NCBI RefSeq assembly: GCF_000383615.1
Contig: NZ_KB911586.1
Coordinates: forward strand, 379,924-443,923
DNA: 64,000 bases
DNA from: Streptomyces canus 299MFChir4.1
GTDB taxonomy: Bacteria > Actinomycetota > Actinomycetes > Streptomycetales > Streptomycetaceae
Direction of reading: 5' to 3'
This document shows, one piece after another, positions 7,390 through 16,031 of the stretch. The notes under the pieces were generated by a model. That model worked only from the letters and a program-made list of their open reading frames with translations, ran no database searches and was not told where the DNA came from. The position numbers and the translations under genes were made by a program. Positions within the stretch are counted from its first letter, which is position 1. The number at the start of each line of letters is the position of its first letter.

Positions 7390-9654
7390 TCAGCCGCGCC
7401 CGCCTCCGCCTCCGTTGCCGTTCCCGTTGCCCTGGATGAAGCCCTCCGGGATCGAGAAGGTCGGCGTCGGGAAGGTGGTGTTGCCGTTGTTCCCACCGTT
7501 GTCGTTGCCGCCGTTGTCGTTCCCGCGGTTGTCGCCGTTGTCACCGTCGTCGTGGCCCTTGCCGGGGTTTTCCTTCTTCGGCATGTCCGGGATGTAGACG
7601 GTGTTGAACTGCGGGGCGTCCTTGCCCTCCAGGGCGCCGCTCATCATGTCGCGCCAGATCGGGCCGGGGACCTGGCCGCCGAACACCTTCTCGTTCCATT
7701 CGCCGCCGATGCGGATGTACTGCATCTTGCGCTTGTGCGCCGGGTCGCCGACCCAGACCGCGCCGGCCATGTTCGGCGTGTAGCCCACGAACCAGGCCGC
7801 GTAGCGCTCGTCGGTCGTACCCGTCTTGCCCGCGCTGTCACGGCTGGGGCCGAGGCCCGCCTTCGAACCCGTGCCGTCCTCGACCACGCCCTTGAGGAGC
7901 GTGTTGATGGTGTCCGCGGTGTTCTCCGACATCGCCCGCGAGCAGGTCGACTTCGGGACCCGGAGGGACTTCGACTTCTCGCCGACCCGCTGGGTGATCG
8001 ACTCGATCGCGACCGGGGTGCAGTACATCCCGCGCGAGGCGAAGGTCGCGTACGCGTTCGCCATGGTCAGCGGGGACATCTCCTGGGTGCCCAGGGCGAT
8101 CGACGGGGCCTGCTGGATCTTGCGGCCGTCGGCGCGCTGGACGCCCATCTTCGCGGCCATCTCCGTCACCGGGCAGATGCCGATGTCGCTGATCAACGAC
8201 ACGTAGTAGGTGTTGACCGACTTGGCGGTCGCCGTCTTCATGTCGTACGGGCCCTTTTCGGAGGTGTTCTCGTTGGTGACCGGGACGCCCTTCTCGTTCC
8301 AGACACCGCCGTTGCACTCCTGGACCGGGGCCGGGTAGTCCATCTTGTACGGCGAGGGGTAGATCTTCGTCGCCGGTGTGCCGCCCTCTATGGCGGCCGC
8401 GGCCACGATCGGCTTGAACGTCGATCCGGGCTGGTAGCCCGCGCCGCCGCCCATGTCCGAGTTGACCGAGAGGTTGAGCGTCGTCTCGTTCTTCTTGTTG
8501 TTGATGCCGTACGGCCGCGACTGGCCCATCGCGAGGATCTTGCCGGTGCCGGGTTGGACGATGGTCGCGGCGGTGGCCACCTCGTCGCTCTGGTAGACGT
8601 GCTCCTTGATGGAGTTCTGGGCCGACTTCTGGGCCTGCGGGTCCATCGTGGTCCGGATCGTCAGACCGCCCTGGTTCCAGACCTTGGCGCGGGCCTCCTT
8701 CGTCTTGCCGAAGACCGGGTCGGTCAGGAAGACCTCACGGACGTAGTCGCAGAAGAAGCCGGCGCCCTTGACCGCCGTGATGCAGCCGTTCTTCGGCTTG
8801 CTGACCTTGAGGCCCAGCGGCTGCTCCTTGGCCCTGTCGGCCTCCGCCTGGGAGACGTCACCGACCTCGGCCATGCGCTGGAGCACGGTGTTGCGGCGCT
8901 TGGTCGCCTCGGCCTCGTCGTTGACCGGGTCGTAGCGGCTCGGGGACTGGACGATGCCCGCGAGCAGCGCCGACTGCTCCAGGTCGAGGTCCTTGGCGTG
9001 CCGCGAGAAGTAGCGCTGGGCGGCGGCCTCGACGCCGTACGCCTGCTGGCCGAAGAAGGTGATGTTCAGGTAGTTCTCGAGGATCTTCTTCTTGCCGAGT
9101 TCCTCTTCGAGCTGGATCGCGTACTTCAGCTCGCGGATCTTGCGGCCGATGGTCTGCTGGGTGGCCTCGGCGACCTTCGTCGGGTCGTCACCGGCCTCCT
9201 CCACCGCGACGTTCTTCACGAGCTGCTGCGTCAGCGTGGAGGCGCCCTGGGCCACCCCGCCGCTCTGGGCGTTCTTGTTGAGCGCGCGCAGGACGCCCTT
9301 CAGGTCGACCGCGCCGTGCTGGTAGAAGCGGGAGTCCTCGATCGCGACGATCGCCTTCTGCATGTACGGCGAGATGTTCTTGAGATCGACCACCGTACGG
9401 TCGCGCGAGTACACCGTGGCGATGGTGCCGCCCTCGCTGTCGAGGATCGTGGTGCGCTGGCTCAGCGGCGGGGTCTTCAGGTTGGTCGGGAGCTCGTCGA
9501 AGCTCTCCACCGTCCCCTTGGCCGCGAGCCCCAGCGCGCCGGCCGCGGGCAGCGCGATGCCGGCCATCACCGCTCCCGCGAGGACACTGACACCGAGGAA
9601 CTTGGCGGCCTGCTGCGTGGGCGACAGACCGCCGCCCGAGCGCTTCTTCGACAT
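7390..9654 (-). CDS. Class A penicillin-binding protein (transglycosylase/transpeptidase)
   Basis: This 754-residue bifunctional enzyme builds peptidoglycan outside the membrane. A short cytoplasmic tail and one membrane helix (about 18-40) are followed by the glycosyltransferase domain with EDSRFYQHGAVDLKGVLRA and STLTQQLVKN. The transpeptidase domain follows, with the nucleophile motif STFKPI, the SxN motif (SVN in AKSVNTYY), and KTGTTD. The C-terminus is a Gly/Asn/Asp-rich low-complexity tail after PDMPKKENPGKG, probably in the cell wall. All catalytic motifs are present. It lies opposite wblA across a long gap, as in other Streptomyces. Confidence 0.93.
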   Translation of the reverse strand: MSKKRSGGGLSPTQQAAKFLGVSVLAGAVMAGIALPAAGALGLAAKGTVESFDELPTNLKTPPLSQRTTILDSEGGTIATVYSRDRTVVDLKNISPYMQKAIVAIEDSRFYQHGAVDLKGVLRALNKNAQSGGVAQGASTLTQQLVKNVAVEEAGDDPTKVAEATQQTIGRKIRELKYAIQLEEELGKKKILENYLNITFFGQQAYGVEAAAQRYFSRHAKDLDLEQSALLAGIVQSPSRYDPVNDEAEATKRRNTVLQRMAEVGDVSQAEADRAKEQPLGLKVSKPKNGCITAVKGAGFFCDYVREVFLTDPVFGKTKEARAKVWNQGGLTIRTTMDPQAQKSAQNSIKEHVYQSDEVATAATIVQPGTGKILAMGQSRPYGINNKKNETTLNLSVNSDMGGGAGYQPGSTFKPIVAAAAIEGGTPATKIYPSPYKMDYPAPVQECNGGVWNEKGVPVTNENTSEKGPYDMKTATAKSVNTYYVSLISDIGICPVTEMAAKMGVQRADGRKIQQAPSIALGTQEMSPLTMANAYATFASRGMYCTPVAIESITQRVGEKSKSLRVPKSTCSRAMSENTADTINTLLKGVVEDGTGSKAGLGPSRDSAGKTGTTDERYAAWFVGYTPNMAGAVWVGDPAHKRKMQYIRIGGEWNEKVFGGQVPGPIWRDMMSGALEGKDAPQFNTVYIPDMPKKENPGKGHDDGDNGDNRGNDNGGNDNGGNNGNTTFPTPTFSIPEGFIQGNGNGNGGGGGRG

Positions 9655-10161
9655 AGGGGCAGCCTAATCCGTACTCATGAGCGTTCAGGGCGAGCCCATG
9701 TCACGGCATGGCGACGGAAGCGGGCACCACCGCCCCGGAGCGGGCATGGCGACAGGAGCGCCCTACCTTCTCATTCGCCGGACACGCGCACAGGCCTTGG
9801 CCTAAGCTGCTCTCAACTGTCACAGCAGTAGGGCCACGTATCAATACGTCCGGCGACCCCGAATCGTTCCGGAGGTTCCCCGACTTTTTTGGTGGGGACG
9901 TGTCCGAATCCGCCTCGTGTGTCATCAGGTGCCCGTTGTGACGCAAGACAAGTGTCCTGGTTTGCCGGGATAGTCATGTATGTCGCGGGCTCACTCCCCC
10001 GGGTGATCTGCCGCTTACGCATAGTCCGTTCGGGCCATTCAAGATTGGGCCCGAAGGGGGTGTTGCGCTGTGCCTCCCTTCCGTAACGTCCTCAACTGGC
10101 GGCGGTGAATATGCCGCTGCCGCCGTGGGGGAGCCTCGATTCGGGAGAGGACGGCGCCGGT
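9655..10161. other. Long intergenic region between the PBP gene and wblA
   Basis: These 507 bases hold no convincing gene; open frames here are short and have no family signature. Both divergent promoters must lie here. The AT-richer part near 9885-9900 (GACTTTTTTGGTGGGG) and the segment 10040-10100 are where the wblA leader probably starts. A long untranslated leader is typical for wbl genes. Confidence 0.6.
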
Positions 10162-10500
10162 ATGGGCTGGGTAGTCGACTGGAGTGCGCAGGCGGCCTGC
10201 CGCACTACCGATCCGGATGAACTGTTCGTTCAAGGAGCAGCGCAGAACCGGGCGAAGGCGGTGTGCACCGGATGTCCGGTGCGTACGGAGTGCCTCGCCG
10301 ATGCGCTGGACAACCGCGTCGAGTTCGGCGTGTGGGGAGGCATGACGGAGCGCGAGCGCCGCGCGCTGCTGCGTCGGCGGCCGACGGTGACGTCGTGGCG
10401 CAGGCTGCTGGAGACGGCACGCGTCGAGTACGAGCGGGGGGTCGGCATCCTGCCGCTCGAAGACGACGAGATCTACGAGAACTACGCGGCGGTGGGCTGA
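10162..10500 (+). CDS. wblA: WhiB-like iron-sulfur regulator WblA
   Basis: The 112-residue protein has the four cluster-binding cysteines of Wbl proteins (AACRTTD, then CTGCPVRTEC) and the GVWGG turn before a basic tail (RRALLRRRPT). WblA binds a 4Fe-4S cluster, associates with the principal sigma factor and controls the switch to aerial growth and antibiotic production. I start it at ATG 10162, eleven bases after GGAGAGG (10144-10150); an upstream in-frame ATG at 10105 would add 19 unlike residues. It sits alone between the PBP gene and the convergent ArsA genes, the usual wblA neighbourhood. Confidence 0.95.
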   Translation: MGWVVDWSAQAACRTTDPDELFVQGAAQNRAKAVCTGCPVRTECLADALDNRVEFGVWGGMTERERRALLRRRPTVTSWRRLLETARVEYERGVGILPLEDDEIYENYAAVG

Positions 10501-10501
10501 G

Positions 10502-10605
10502 CGGGGACACGCCCCGTTGAGGGGGACGCACCCCTGCTGAGGGGACGCACCCCTCGGGTCAGCCGACCCAGGTCAGCCGATTCGGGTCAACCGACTCAAG
10601 TCGGT
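10502..10605. terminator. Cluster of small GC hairpins between wblA and the ArsA gene
   Basis: Several hairpins lie in line: CGGGG/CCCCG (10502-10516), GAGGGG/CCCCTC (10539-10555) and ACCGACT/AGTCGGT (10590-10605). Between them GTCAGCCGA-type words repeat. They probably end both convergent transcripts. Confidence 0.55.
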
Positions 10606-10614
10606 CGACTCGGA

Positions 10615-12084
10615 TCAGTCGACGGCAGTCTCGGGCAGCTCCGGCTGCCCTGCCGCGAGCCGGTTTCCGATGTCCCGCAGTCCCGCAAGGTCGTGCACAT
10701 CGCCGGGCAGCGCGGCCACTTCGGCCACCGCCACCTCGGGGTGGAGCGCGGTGAAGCGGTCACGCGTGCGCTGCTCGCGGGAGAGCAGTTGCATACGGTC
10801 GGCGTGCAGCTTCAGCAGGCCCGCGGTGAGCTGGTCGACGGACCGGTCAGCCGGATGGGCGGACCGCTCCTTCTCCGTGCGCTTCGAGCTCGGGTTCTCC
10901 GAGTGGGCGGGGGAGCCTTCGTCAGGAGCCGGGGCCTCGGAAGCGGGAGATTCTGAACTGCCGTACGTGTCGGAAGAGTTACGAAGTCCAGCTTTCCCGC
11001 CCTCCTGATCGACAATGCGGGGCTCTTCAAGATTTTCCACGGCCCCGGGATTTTCGGCGGTCTCGGGGCTCTCGGGGCCCTCCGCGGTCTCGAGGTTCTC
11101 CGCGGCGGCGAGCGCCCGCTCGGCCGAGAGCCGTTCGGCGCCGCTGCCGTGGACCCGGTTGAGCACCAGACCGGCGAGCGGCATGCGCTCCGCGGCCAGC
11201 CGCTCCACGAAGTACGCGGCCTCGCGCAGCGCGTCCCGCTCCGGGGCCGCGACCACCAGGAACGCCGTCCCGGGCGCCTGGAGCAGCTTGTACGTCGCGT
11301 CCGCGCGCGTGCGGAAGCCGCCGAAGGTCGTGTCCATCGCGGCCACGAACGTCTGGACGTCCTTGAGGAGCTGACCGCCCAGCAGTTTGCCGAGGGTGCC
11401 GGTCATCATCGACATCCCGACGTTCAGGAACTTCATCCCCGCCCGTCCGCCGAGCTTGGCCGGGGCGGTGAGCATCCGGATGAGCCTTCCGTCGAGGAAG
11501 GAGCCGAGCCGCTTCGGCGCGTCCAGGAAGTCGAGGGCGGAGCGGGAGGGGGGTGTGTCGACGACGATCAGGTCCCACTCCTCCCGGGCCCGCAACTGCC
11601 CGAGCTTCTCCATCGCCATGTACTCCTGCGTGCCCGCGAAGCCCGCAGAGAGCGACTGGTAGAAGGGGTTGGCCAGGATCGTGGCGGCCCGCTCGGCGTC
11701 CGCGTGCGCCTCGACGATCTCGTCGAAGGTGCGCTTCATGTCGAGCATCATCGCGTGCAGTTCGCCGCTCGCGGAGTCGTCGAGACCCTTCACCCGGCGC
11801 GGGACGTTGTCCAGCGAGTCGATGCCCATCGACTGGGCGAGCCGGCGGGCCGGGTCGATGGTGAGGACGACCACCTTGCGGCCCCGCTCGGCGGCGCGCA
11901 GCCCGAGGGCCGCGGCGGTCGTGGTCTTGCCGACGCCGCCCGAGCCGCAGCAGACCACGATCCGGGTCTTCGGGTCGTCGATGAGGGGGTCGAGGTCGAG
12001 CACCGGCGCGGGGGTGAGGCGGTGATGGCGGTCCGGGTGCGGATTGTGGGGCGTTCGGTTGTGCCGGTCGGCGTCCGGACTCAT
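10615..12084 (-). CDS. ArsA-like anion-transporting ATPase family protein (second of a pair)
   Basis: The ATG at 12084 gives 489 residues and overlaps the stop of the upstream ArsA-like gene as ATGA. A deviant Walker A (CCGSGGVGKTTTAAALG, about 41-57) and the switch LTIDPARRLAQSMG place it in the ArsA/GET3 family. The region near 350-420 is a Pro/Glu/Ser-rich low-complexity insertion. A longer reading frame upstream of 12084 is only an open shadow of the partner gene. In actinobacteria the two ATPases are always paired beside wblA. No arsenite pump gene is near, so arsenic resistance is unlikely and the true cargo is unknown. Confidence 0.85.
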   Translation of the reverse strand: MSPDADRHNRTPHNPHPDRHHRLTPAPVLDLDPLIDDPKTRIVVCCGSGGVGKTTTAAALGLRAAERGRKVVVLTIDPARRLAQSMGIDSLDNVPRRVKGLDDSASGELHAMMLDMKRTFDEIVEAHADAERAATILANPFYQSLSAGFAGTQEYMAMEKLGQLRAREEWDLIVVDTPPSRSALDFLDAPKRLGSFLDGRLIRMLTAPAKLGGRAGMKFLNVGMSMMTGTLGKLLGGQLLKDVQTFVAAMDTTFGGFRTRADATYKLLQAPGTAFLVVAAPERDALREAAYFVERLAAERMPLAGLVLNRVHGSGAERLSAERALAAAENLETAEGPESPETAENPGAVENLEEPRIVDQEGGKAGLRNSSDTYGSSESPASEAPAPDEGSPAHSENPSSKRTEKERSAHPADRSVDQLTAGLLKLHADRMQLLSREQRTRDRFTALHPEVAVAEVAALPGDVHDLAGLRDIGNRLAAGQPELPETAVD

Positions 12085-13058
12085 GACATCCCCTGCTTCC
12101 GCAGCTCGGTGGCCAGTTCGTACAGACCCGCCAGGTCCATGCCCTCGGTCAGCAAGGGCAGTTCGTGCAGCGGCAGCCCCAGTTCGCCGAGGACCGAGCG
12201 CTGTTCGTGCTCCAGCGCGTACCGCTCGGCGTACTCCTCGGCCTGCTGGACCAGCGGGTCGACGAGCTTCTCGGCGTTGCCCCCGCGGCGGGCGCCGCCG
12301 AGGCCGGCCGAGGACAGCGCCTTCGCCACGGCTGAACGCGGCGTGGTTCTTACGAGTTCCAGATCGGTGCCGTCCAACACCTCCGGGCGCACCATGTTCA
12401 CGACGATCCGGCCCACGGGGAGTTGGGCGGCCCGCAGTTCGGCGATGCCGTCCGCGGTCTCCTGGACGGGCATCTCCTCCAGGAGGGTCACCAGGTGGAC
12501 GGCGGTCTCCTTGGACTTCAGCACCCGCATCACGGCCTGCGCCTGATTGTGTATCGGGCCGATCTTGGCGAGTCCCGCGACCTCGTCGTTGACGTTCAGG
12601 AAGCGGGTGATACGGCCCGTGGGGGGCGCGTCCATCACGACGTAGTCGTAGACGAAGCGGCCGGACTTGCTCTTGCGGCGGACCGCCTCGCACGCCTTGC
12701 CCGTCAGGAGGACGTCTCTGAGGCCGGGCGCGATGGTGGTCGCGAAGTCGATCGCGCCGAGCTTCTTCAGGGCGCGTCCCGCTCCGCCGAGTTTGTAGAA
12801 CATCTGGAGGTAGTCCAGAAGGGCCAGTTCGGGGTCTATGGCCAGTGCGTACACCTCCCCGCCCCCTGGAGCGACGGCGATCTTCCGCTCCTCATAGGGC
12901 AGCGCCTCCGTTTCGAAGAGCTGCGCGATTCCCTGGCGACCCTCCACCTCGACGAGAAGCGTCCGCTTCCCCTCGGTGGCGAGGGCCAGCGCGAGGGCTG
13001 CGGCGACCGTGGTCTTTCCGGTCCCGCCCTTGCCGCTGACGACCTGGAGCCTGCTCAC
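12081..13058 (-). CDS. ArsA-like ATPase (first of a pair)
   Basis: This 325-residue protein opens with MSRLQVVSGKGGTGKTTVAA, which is a signature-lysine P loop (KGGTGKTT) of the MinD/ArsA type. It continues with LLVEVEGRQGIAQLFE and the DAPPTGR switch II motif (VVMDAPPTGRITRFL). The Lys in the P loop normally acts across a dimer, so it may pair with the downstream partner, which lacks part of the motif. Both are soluble ATPases. The gene is divergent from the DUF4177 gene, and the 118-base gap contains the promoters. Confidence 0.87.
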   Translation of the reverse strand: MSRLQVVSGKGGTGKTTVAAALALALATEGKRTLLVEVEGRQGIAQLFETEALPYEERKIAVAPGGGEVYALAIDPELALLDYLQMFYKLGGAGRALKKLGAIDFATTIAPGLRDVLLTGKACEAVRRKSKSGRFVYDYVVMDAPPTGRITRFLNVNDEVAGLAKIGPIHNQAQAVMRVLKSKETAVHLVTLLEEMPVQETADGIAELRAAQLPVGRIVVNMVRPEVLDGTDLELVRTTPRSAVAKALSSAGLGGARRGGNAEKLVDPLVQQAEEYAERYALEHEQRSVLGELGLPLHELPLLTEGMDLAGLYELATELRKQGMS

Positions 13059-13176
13059 GTATTCGAGCGTAACCAGTCGGCGGCGAACCTAAGCAGGAGG
13101 CTGTGGATAACGCGGGTACCGGCTGTGGGGAGCAGCGCCTGAAAGCCGGGGGTGAGCAGCGGCTAAAGTCGGCCGC

Positions 13177-13341
13177 ATGACCAAGAAGTGGGAATACGCG
13201 ACCGTGCCGCTGCTCGTCCACGCCACGAAGCAGATTCTGGACACCTGGGGCGAGGACGGGTGGGAGCTCGTGCAGGTCGTGCCCGGGCCGAACAACCCCG
13301 AGCAGCTGGTGGCGTACCTGAAGCGGGAGAAGGCCGCGTGA
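13177..13341 (+). CDS. Small DUF4177-type protein
   Basis: The 54-residue protein (MTKKWEYATVPLLVHATKQI, then GEDGWELVQVVPGP) has the DUF4177 layout: a WEYA strand and a W-E-L-V strand around a helix. Its function is unknown. It starts at ATG 13177 and its stop overlaps the GTG of the RidA gene as GTGA, so the two are cotranslated. Confidence 0.85.
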   Translation: MTKKWEYATVPLLVHATKQILDTWGEDGWELVQVVPGPNNPEQLVAYLKREKAA

Positions 13342-13817
13342 GCGGGGGCGGGGCGGTCGAGGCGCGGCTCGCGGAGCTGGGGCTGACGCTGCCGGCGGTG
13401 GTGCCGCCGCTGGCCGCGTACCAGCCGGCCGTGCAGTCGGGTGTGTACGTGTACACCTCGGGTCAGCTGCCGATGGTCGACGGGAAGCTTCCGGTCACCG
13501 GGAAGGTGGGCGCGGAGGTCACGGCCGAGGAGGCGAAGGAGCTGGCCCGCACGTGTGCGCTGAACGCGCTGGCGGCGGTGAAGTCCGTGGCCGGTGACCT
13601 GGACCGGATCGCGCGTGTGGTGAAGGTCGTGGGGTTCGTGGCGTCGGCCTCGGACTTCACGGGACAGCCGGGTGTGATCAACGGGGCGAGCGAGTTGCTG
13701 GGCGAGGTGCTTGGCGAGGCGGGTGTGCACGCGCGTAGTGCGGTGGGGGTGGCTGTGCTGCCGCTGGATGCGCCGGTTGAGGTTGAGGTGCAGGTGGAGC
13801 TGATCGCTGAGGCGTGA
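13338..13817 (+). CDS. RidA/YjgF family protein
   Basis: The GTG start at 13338 gives 159 residues. The RidA fold signatures are visible: VYTSGQLPMVDGKLPVTGKV, then NALAAVKSVAGDLDRI and the C-terminal strand VEVEVQVELIAEA. In canonical RidA a conserved Arg hydrolyses reactive enamines made by PLP enzymes. This longer actinobacterial form lacks an obvious Arg at the end of the motif, so deaminase activity is uncertain. It is translationally coupled to the DUF4177 gene. Confidence 0.85.
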   Translation: MSGGGAVEARLAELGLTLPAVVPPLAAYQPAVQSGVYVYTSGQLPMVDGKLPVTGKVGAEVTAEEAKELARTCALNALAAVKSVAGDLDRIARVVKVVGFVASASDFTGQPGVINGASELLGEVLGEAGVHARSAVGVAVLPLDAPVEVEVQVELIAEA

Positions 13818-13957
13818 CGCCTCCGGCGGTTGAGCGGGGTCTTGTGTGGGTGCGGGTGTGGGTGCGGGTTGGTGGGGGCGGGCGTTTTTGCGCAGTTCCC
13901 CGCGCCCCTGATGCCTGCGGCGCAGCTGCGGGTCCGGTGGGGGCTTGTGTAGCGCGT

Positions 13958-13976
13958 GGGGGGGGGGGGGGGGGGG
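13958..13976 (+). repeat. Run of 19 consecutive G
   Basis: A 19-base homopolymer of G lies between the RidA and NUDIX genes. It may vary in length or reflect sequencing uncertainty. Confidence 0.8.
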
Positions 13977-14120
13977 CGCCGCGGGGGGCGGGTGTTATGT
14001 GCGGTGGGGGTGGCGGGGGGACGCCGGCCGCTGCGGGCGGACACCCCCCACCCCGTCCCCTGCCCGCCGTACGCGGCCAACGGCCCGTCGTGGCGCCGGT
14101 GACTGCACCCACCCAGGGGC

Positions 14121-14277
14121 GCGGGGAACTGCGCGACCAGCCCCCACGCACCCGTGGCCGCCCGACAACCTGACCCGGCACCTCCGTAGGCGCCCCGCCC
14201 AAGCCCAGCGCAGCTGCCCGCGGGGAACTGCGTGACCAGCCCCCACGCACCCGTGGCCGCCCGACAACCTGGCCCGG
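14121..14277 (+). repeat. Two direct copies of a 58-bp intergenic repeat
   Basis: Bases 14121-14178 recur at 14220-14277 with two substitutions. The core GCGGGGAACTGCGCGACC also occurs inverted at 13890-13908. I recall this word as widespread between Streptomyces genes. Confidence 0.85.
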
Positions 14278-14334
14278 TGCCCTCAGAGGTGCCCGGCCCT
14301 CGAACATCTGCGCCCCAGGAGTTAGCCTCCGGCC

Positions 14335-15204
14335 ATGGCAAACGGGCAGTGGTACCCAGCGGAATGGCCGGACCGTATCCGTGCGCTCGCGGACGGCTCG
14401 CTCGCGCCGGCCGTGCCGAGACGCGCCGCCACCGTGATGCTGCTGAAGGACGGGCCGGCCGGGACTGTCGTGCACATGTTGCGCAGACGGGCCTCCATGG
14501 CGTTTGCCGGTGGCGCGTACGCCTATCCCGGCGGTGGCGTCGACCCCCGTGACGACGAGCACCAGATCCACTGGGCGGGCCCCACGCGCGCGTGGTGGGC
14601 GGCTCGGCTCGGGGTGGACGAGACGACGGCTCAGGCGATCGTGTGCGCGGCCGTGCGGGAGACGTACGAGGAGGCGGGCGTGCTGCTCGCCGGGCCGACG
14701 GCCGAGTCGGTGGTCGGTGACACCACGGGCGCGGAGTGGGAGGCGGACCGGGCCGCTCTCGTGGCGCGGGAGCTGTCCTTCGCGGAGTTCCTGGAGCGTC
14801 GGGGACTCGTGCTGCGGTCCGATCTGCTCGGGGCCTGGACGCGCTGGATCACGCCCGAGTTCGAACCCCGCCGCTATGACACGTGGTTCTTCGTCGCCGC
14901 CCTCCCGGAGGGGCAGCGCACCCGCAACGCCTCCACCGAGGCCGACCGTACGGTGTGGATCAGGCCCGAGGACGCGGCGGACGGCTACGACAAGGGCGAG
15001 CTGCTGATGATGCCGCCCACCATCGCCACGCTGCGGCAGCTCACCGAGTACGGCACCGCCGCCGGCGCGCTCGCCGCCGCGCCCGACCGTGATCTGACCC
15101 CTGTGCTCGCGCAGGCCCGGCTGGTGGACGGCGAGATCGTGCTCTCCTGGCCGGGACACGACGAGTTCACCAAACACATCCCGACCGGTGGAGCCTCCGC
15201 ATGA
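14335..15204 (+). CDS. NUDIX hydrolase domain protein
   Basis: The 289-residue protein has a split Nudix box. YPGGGVDPRDD (about 63-73) is followed, after about 25 inserted residues, by AAVRETYEEAGVLL with the REx2EE catalytic core intact. The insertion and the C-terminal extension are typical of the NUDT19-like actinobacterial group, where CoA diphosphates are one known substrate class. Its own substrate is unknown. The stop overlaps the ATG of the following hydrolase (ATGA), so the two form an operon. Confidence 0.87.
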   Translation: MANGQWYPAEWPDRIRALADGSLAPAVPRRAATVMLLKDGPAGTVVHMLRRRASMAFAGGAYAYPGGGVDPRDDEHQIHWAGPTRAWWAARLGVDETTAQAIVCAAVRETYEEAGVLLAGPTAESVVGDTTGAEWEADRAALVARELSFAEFLERRGLVLRSDLLGAWTRWITPEFEPRRYDTWFFVAALPEGQRTRNASTEADRTVWIRPEDAADGYDKGELLMMPPTIATLRQLTEYGTAAGALAAAPDRDLTPVLAQARLVDGEIVLSWPGHDEFTKHIPTGGASA

Positions 15205-16031
15205 CCGACGCCGCAGCCCTGCCCGGCCAGCCCCGGGGCGGGGTCCTCTCGGGCCCCGCCACCCCACGGGCCGTCAACGTCCTCGCGCCCAACGCCTCCG
15301 CGATGACCCTGGACGGGACCAACACCTGGATCCTGTCGGAGCCGGATTCGGAACTGGCGGTCGTGGTCGATCCCGGTCCGCTCGACGAGGGGCATCTGCG
15401 TGCCGTCGTCGACACCGCCGAGGCGGCGGGCAAGCGCGTCGCGCTCACGCTGCTCACCCACGGCCACCCCGACCACGCGGAAGGCGCCGTCCGTTTCGCC
15501 GGGCTGACCGGCACCAAGGTGCGGGCTCTCGACCCCGCGCTGCGGCTCGGGGAGGAAGGGCTGGGCGCGGGGGAGGTGGTGCGCGTGGGCGGGCTGGAGC
15601 TCAGGGTCGTGCCCACACCCGGGCACACCGCGGACTCGCTGTGCTTCCATCTCCCGGCCGATCAGGCCGTCGTGACCGGTGACACCGTCCTGGGGCGGGG
15701 TACGACCGTCGTGGCCCATCCCGACGGCCGCCTGGGCGACTATCTGGACTCCCTGCGGCGGTTGAGGTCCCTCACGGTCGACGACGGCGTCCACACCGTC
15801 CTGCCGGGCCACGGGCCCGTCCTGGAGGACGCCCAGGGTGCCGTCGAGTTCTATCTCGCCCACCGGGCCCATCGGCTCGCCCAGATCGAGACGGCCGTGG
15901 AGAACGGATACCGGACGCCCGACGCGGTCGTAGAGCACGTGTACGCGGACGTGGACCGGTCGCTCTGGCCCGCCGCCGAGCTGTCGGTGCGCGCCCAGCT
16001 GGAGTATCTGGAGGAGCACGGGCTCATCTAG
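15201..16031 (+). CDS. Metallo-beta-lactamase fold hydrolase
   Basis: The 276-residue protein carries the zinc motif THGHPDHAEG at about 94-103, TPGHTADSL, GDTVLG and GHGP, the full metal set of the family. It resembles the LACTB2-like group (NTWIL start, EHV and C-terminal helices). Bacterial members are thought to be hydrolases of thioesters or RNA, and the substrate here is not known. It is coupled to the NUDIX gene and overlaps the convergent nucleotidyltransferase gene by four bases at its stop. Confidence 0.87.
   Translation: MTDAAALPGQPRGGVLSGPATPRAVNVLAPNASAMTLDGTNTWILSEPDSELAVVVDPGPLDEGHLRAVVDTAEAAGKRVALTLLTHGHPDHAEGAVRFAGLTGTKVRALDPALRLGEEGLGAGEVVRVGGLELRVVPTPGHTADSLCFHLPADQAVVTGDTVLGRGTTVVAHPDGRLGDYLDSLRRLRSLTVDDGVHTVLPGHGPVLEDAQGAVEFYLAHRAHRLAQIETAVENGYRTPDAVVEHVYADVDRSLWPAAELSVRAQLEYLEEHGLI

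Larger units (their letters stand above)
13818..14334. other. Gene-free region with dispersed repeats and a poly-G run
   Basis: No coding signature is visible in these 517 bases. The region holds a 19-base G run (13958-13976) and copies of the common Streptomyces intergenic word built on GCGGGGAACTGCGCGACC in both orientations. One copy is inverted (13890-13908) and two are direct and longer (14121-14178 and 14220-14277). Confidence 0.7.

Noticed and set aside
7552..9831. Long open frame (759 codons) opposite the PBP gene
   Set aside because: It is the antisense shadow of a gene with all PBP motifs. Its translation is Arg/Leu/Val/Gly low complexity without a family.
10615..12693. Longer start for the second ArsA-like ATPase
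   Set aside because: Residues before ATG 12084 are an off-frame reading of the partner gene. The ATGA overlap marks the true start.
10615..13058. Arsenite efflux ATPases
   Set aside because: There is no arsB, arsC or arsR nearby, and the pair is a general actinobacterial feature beside wblA.
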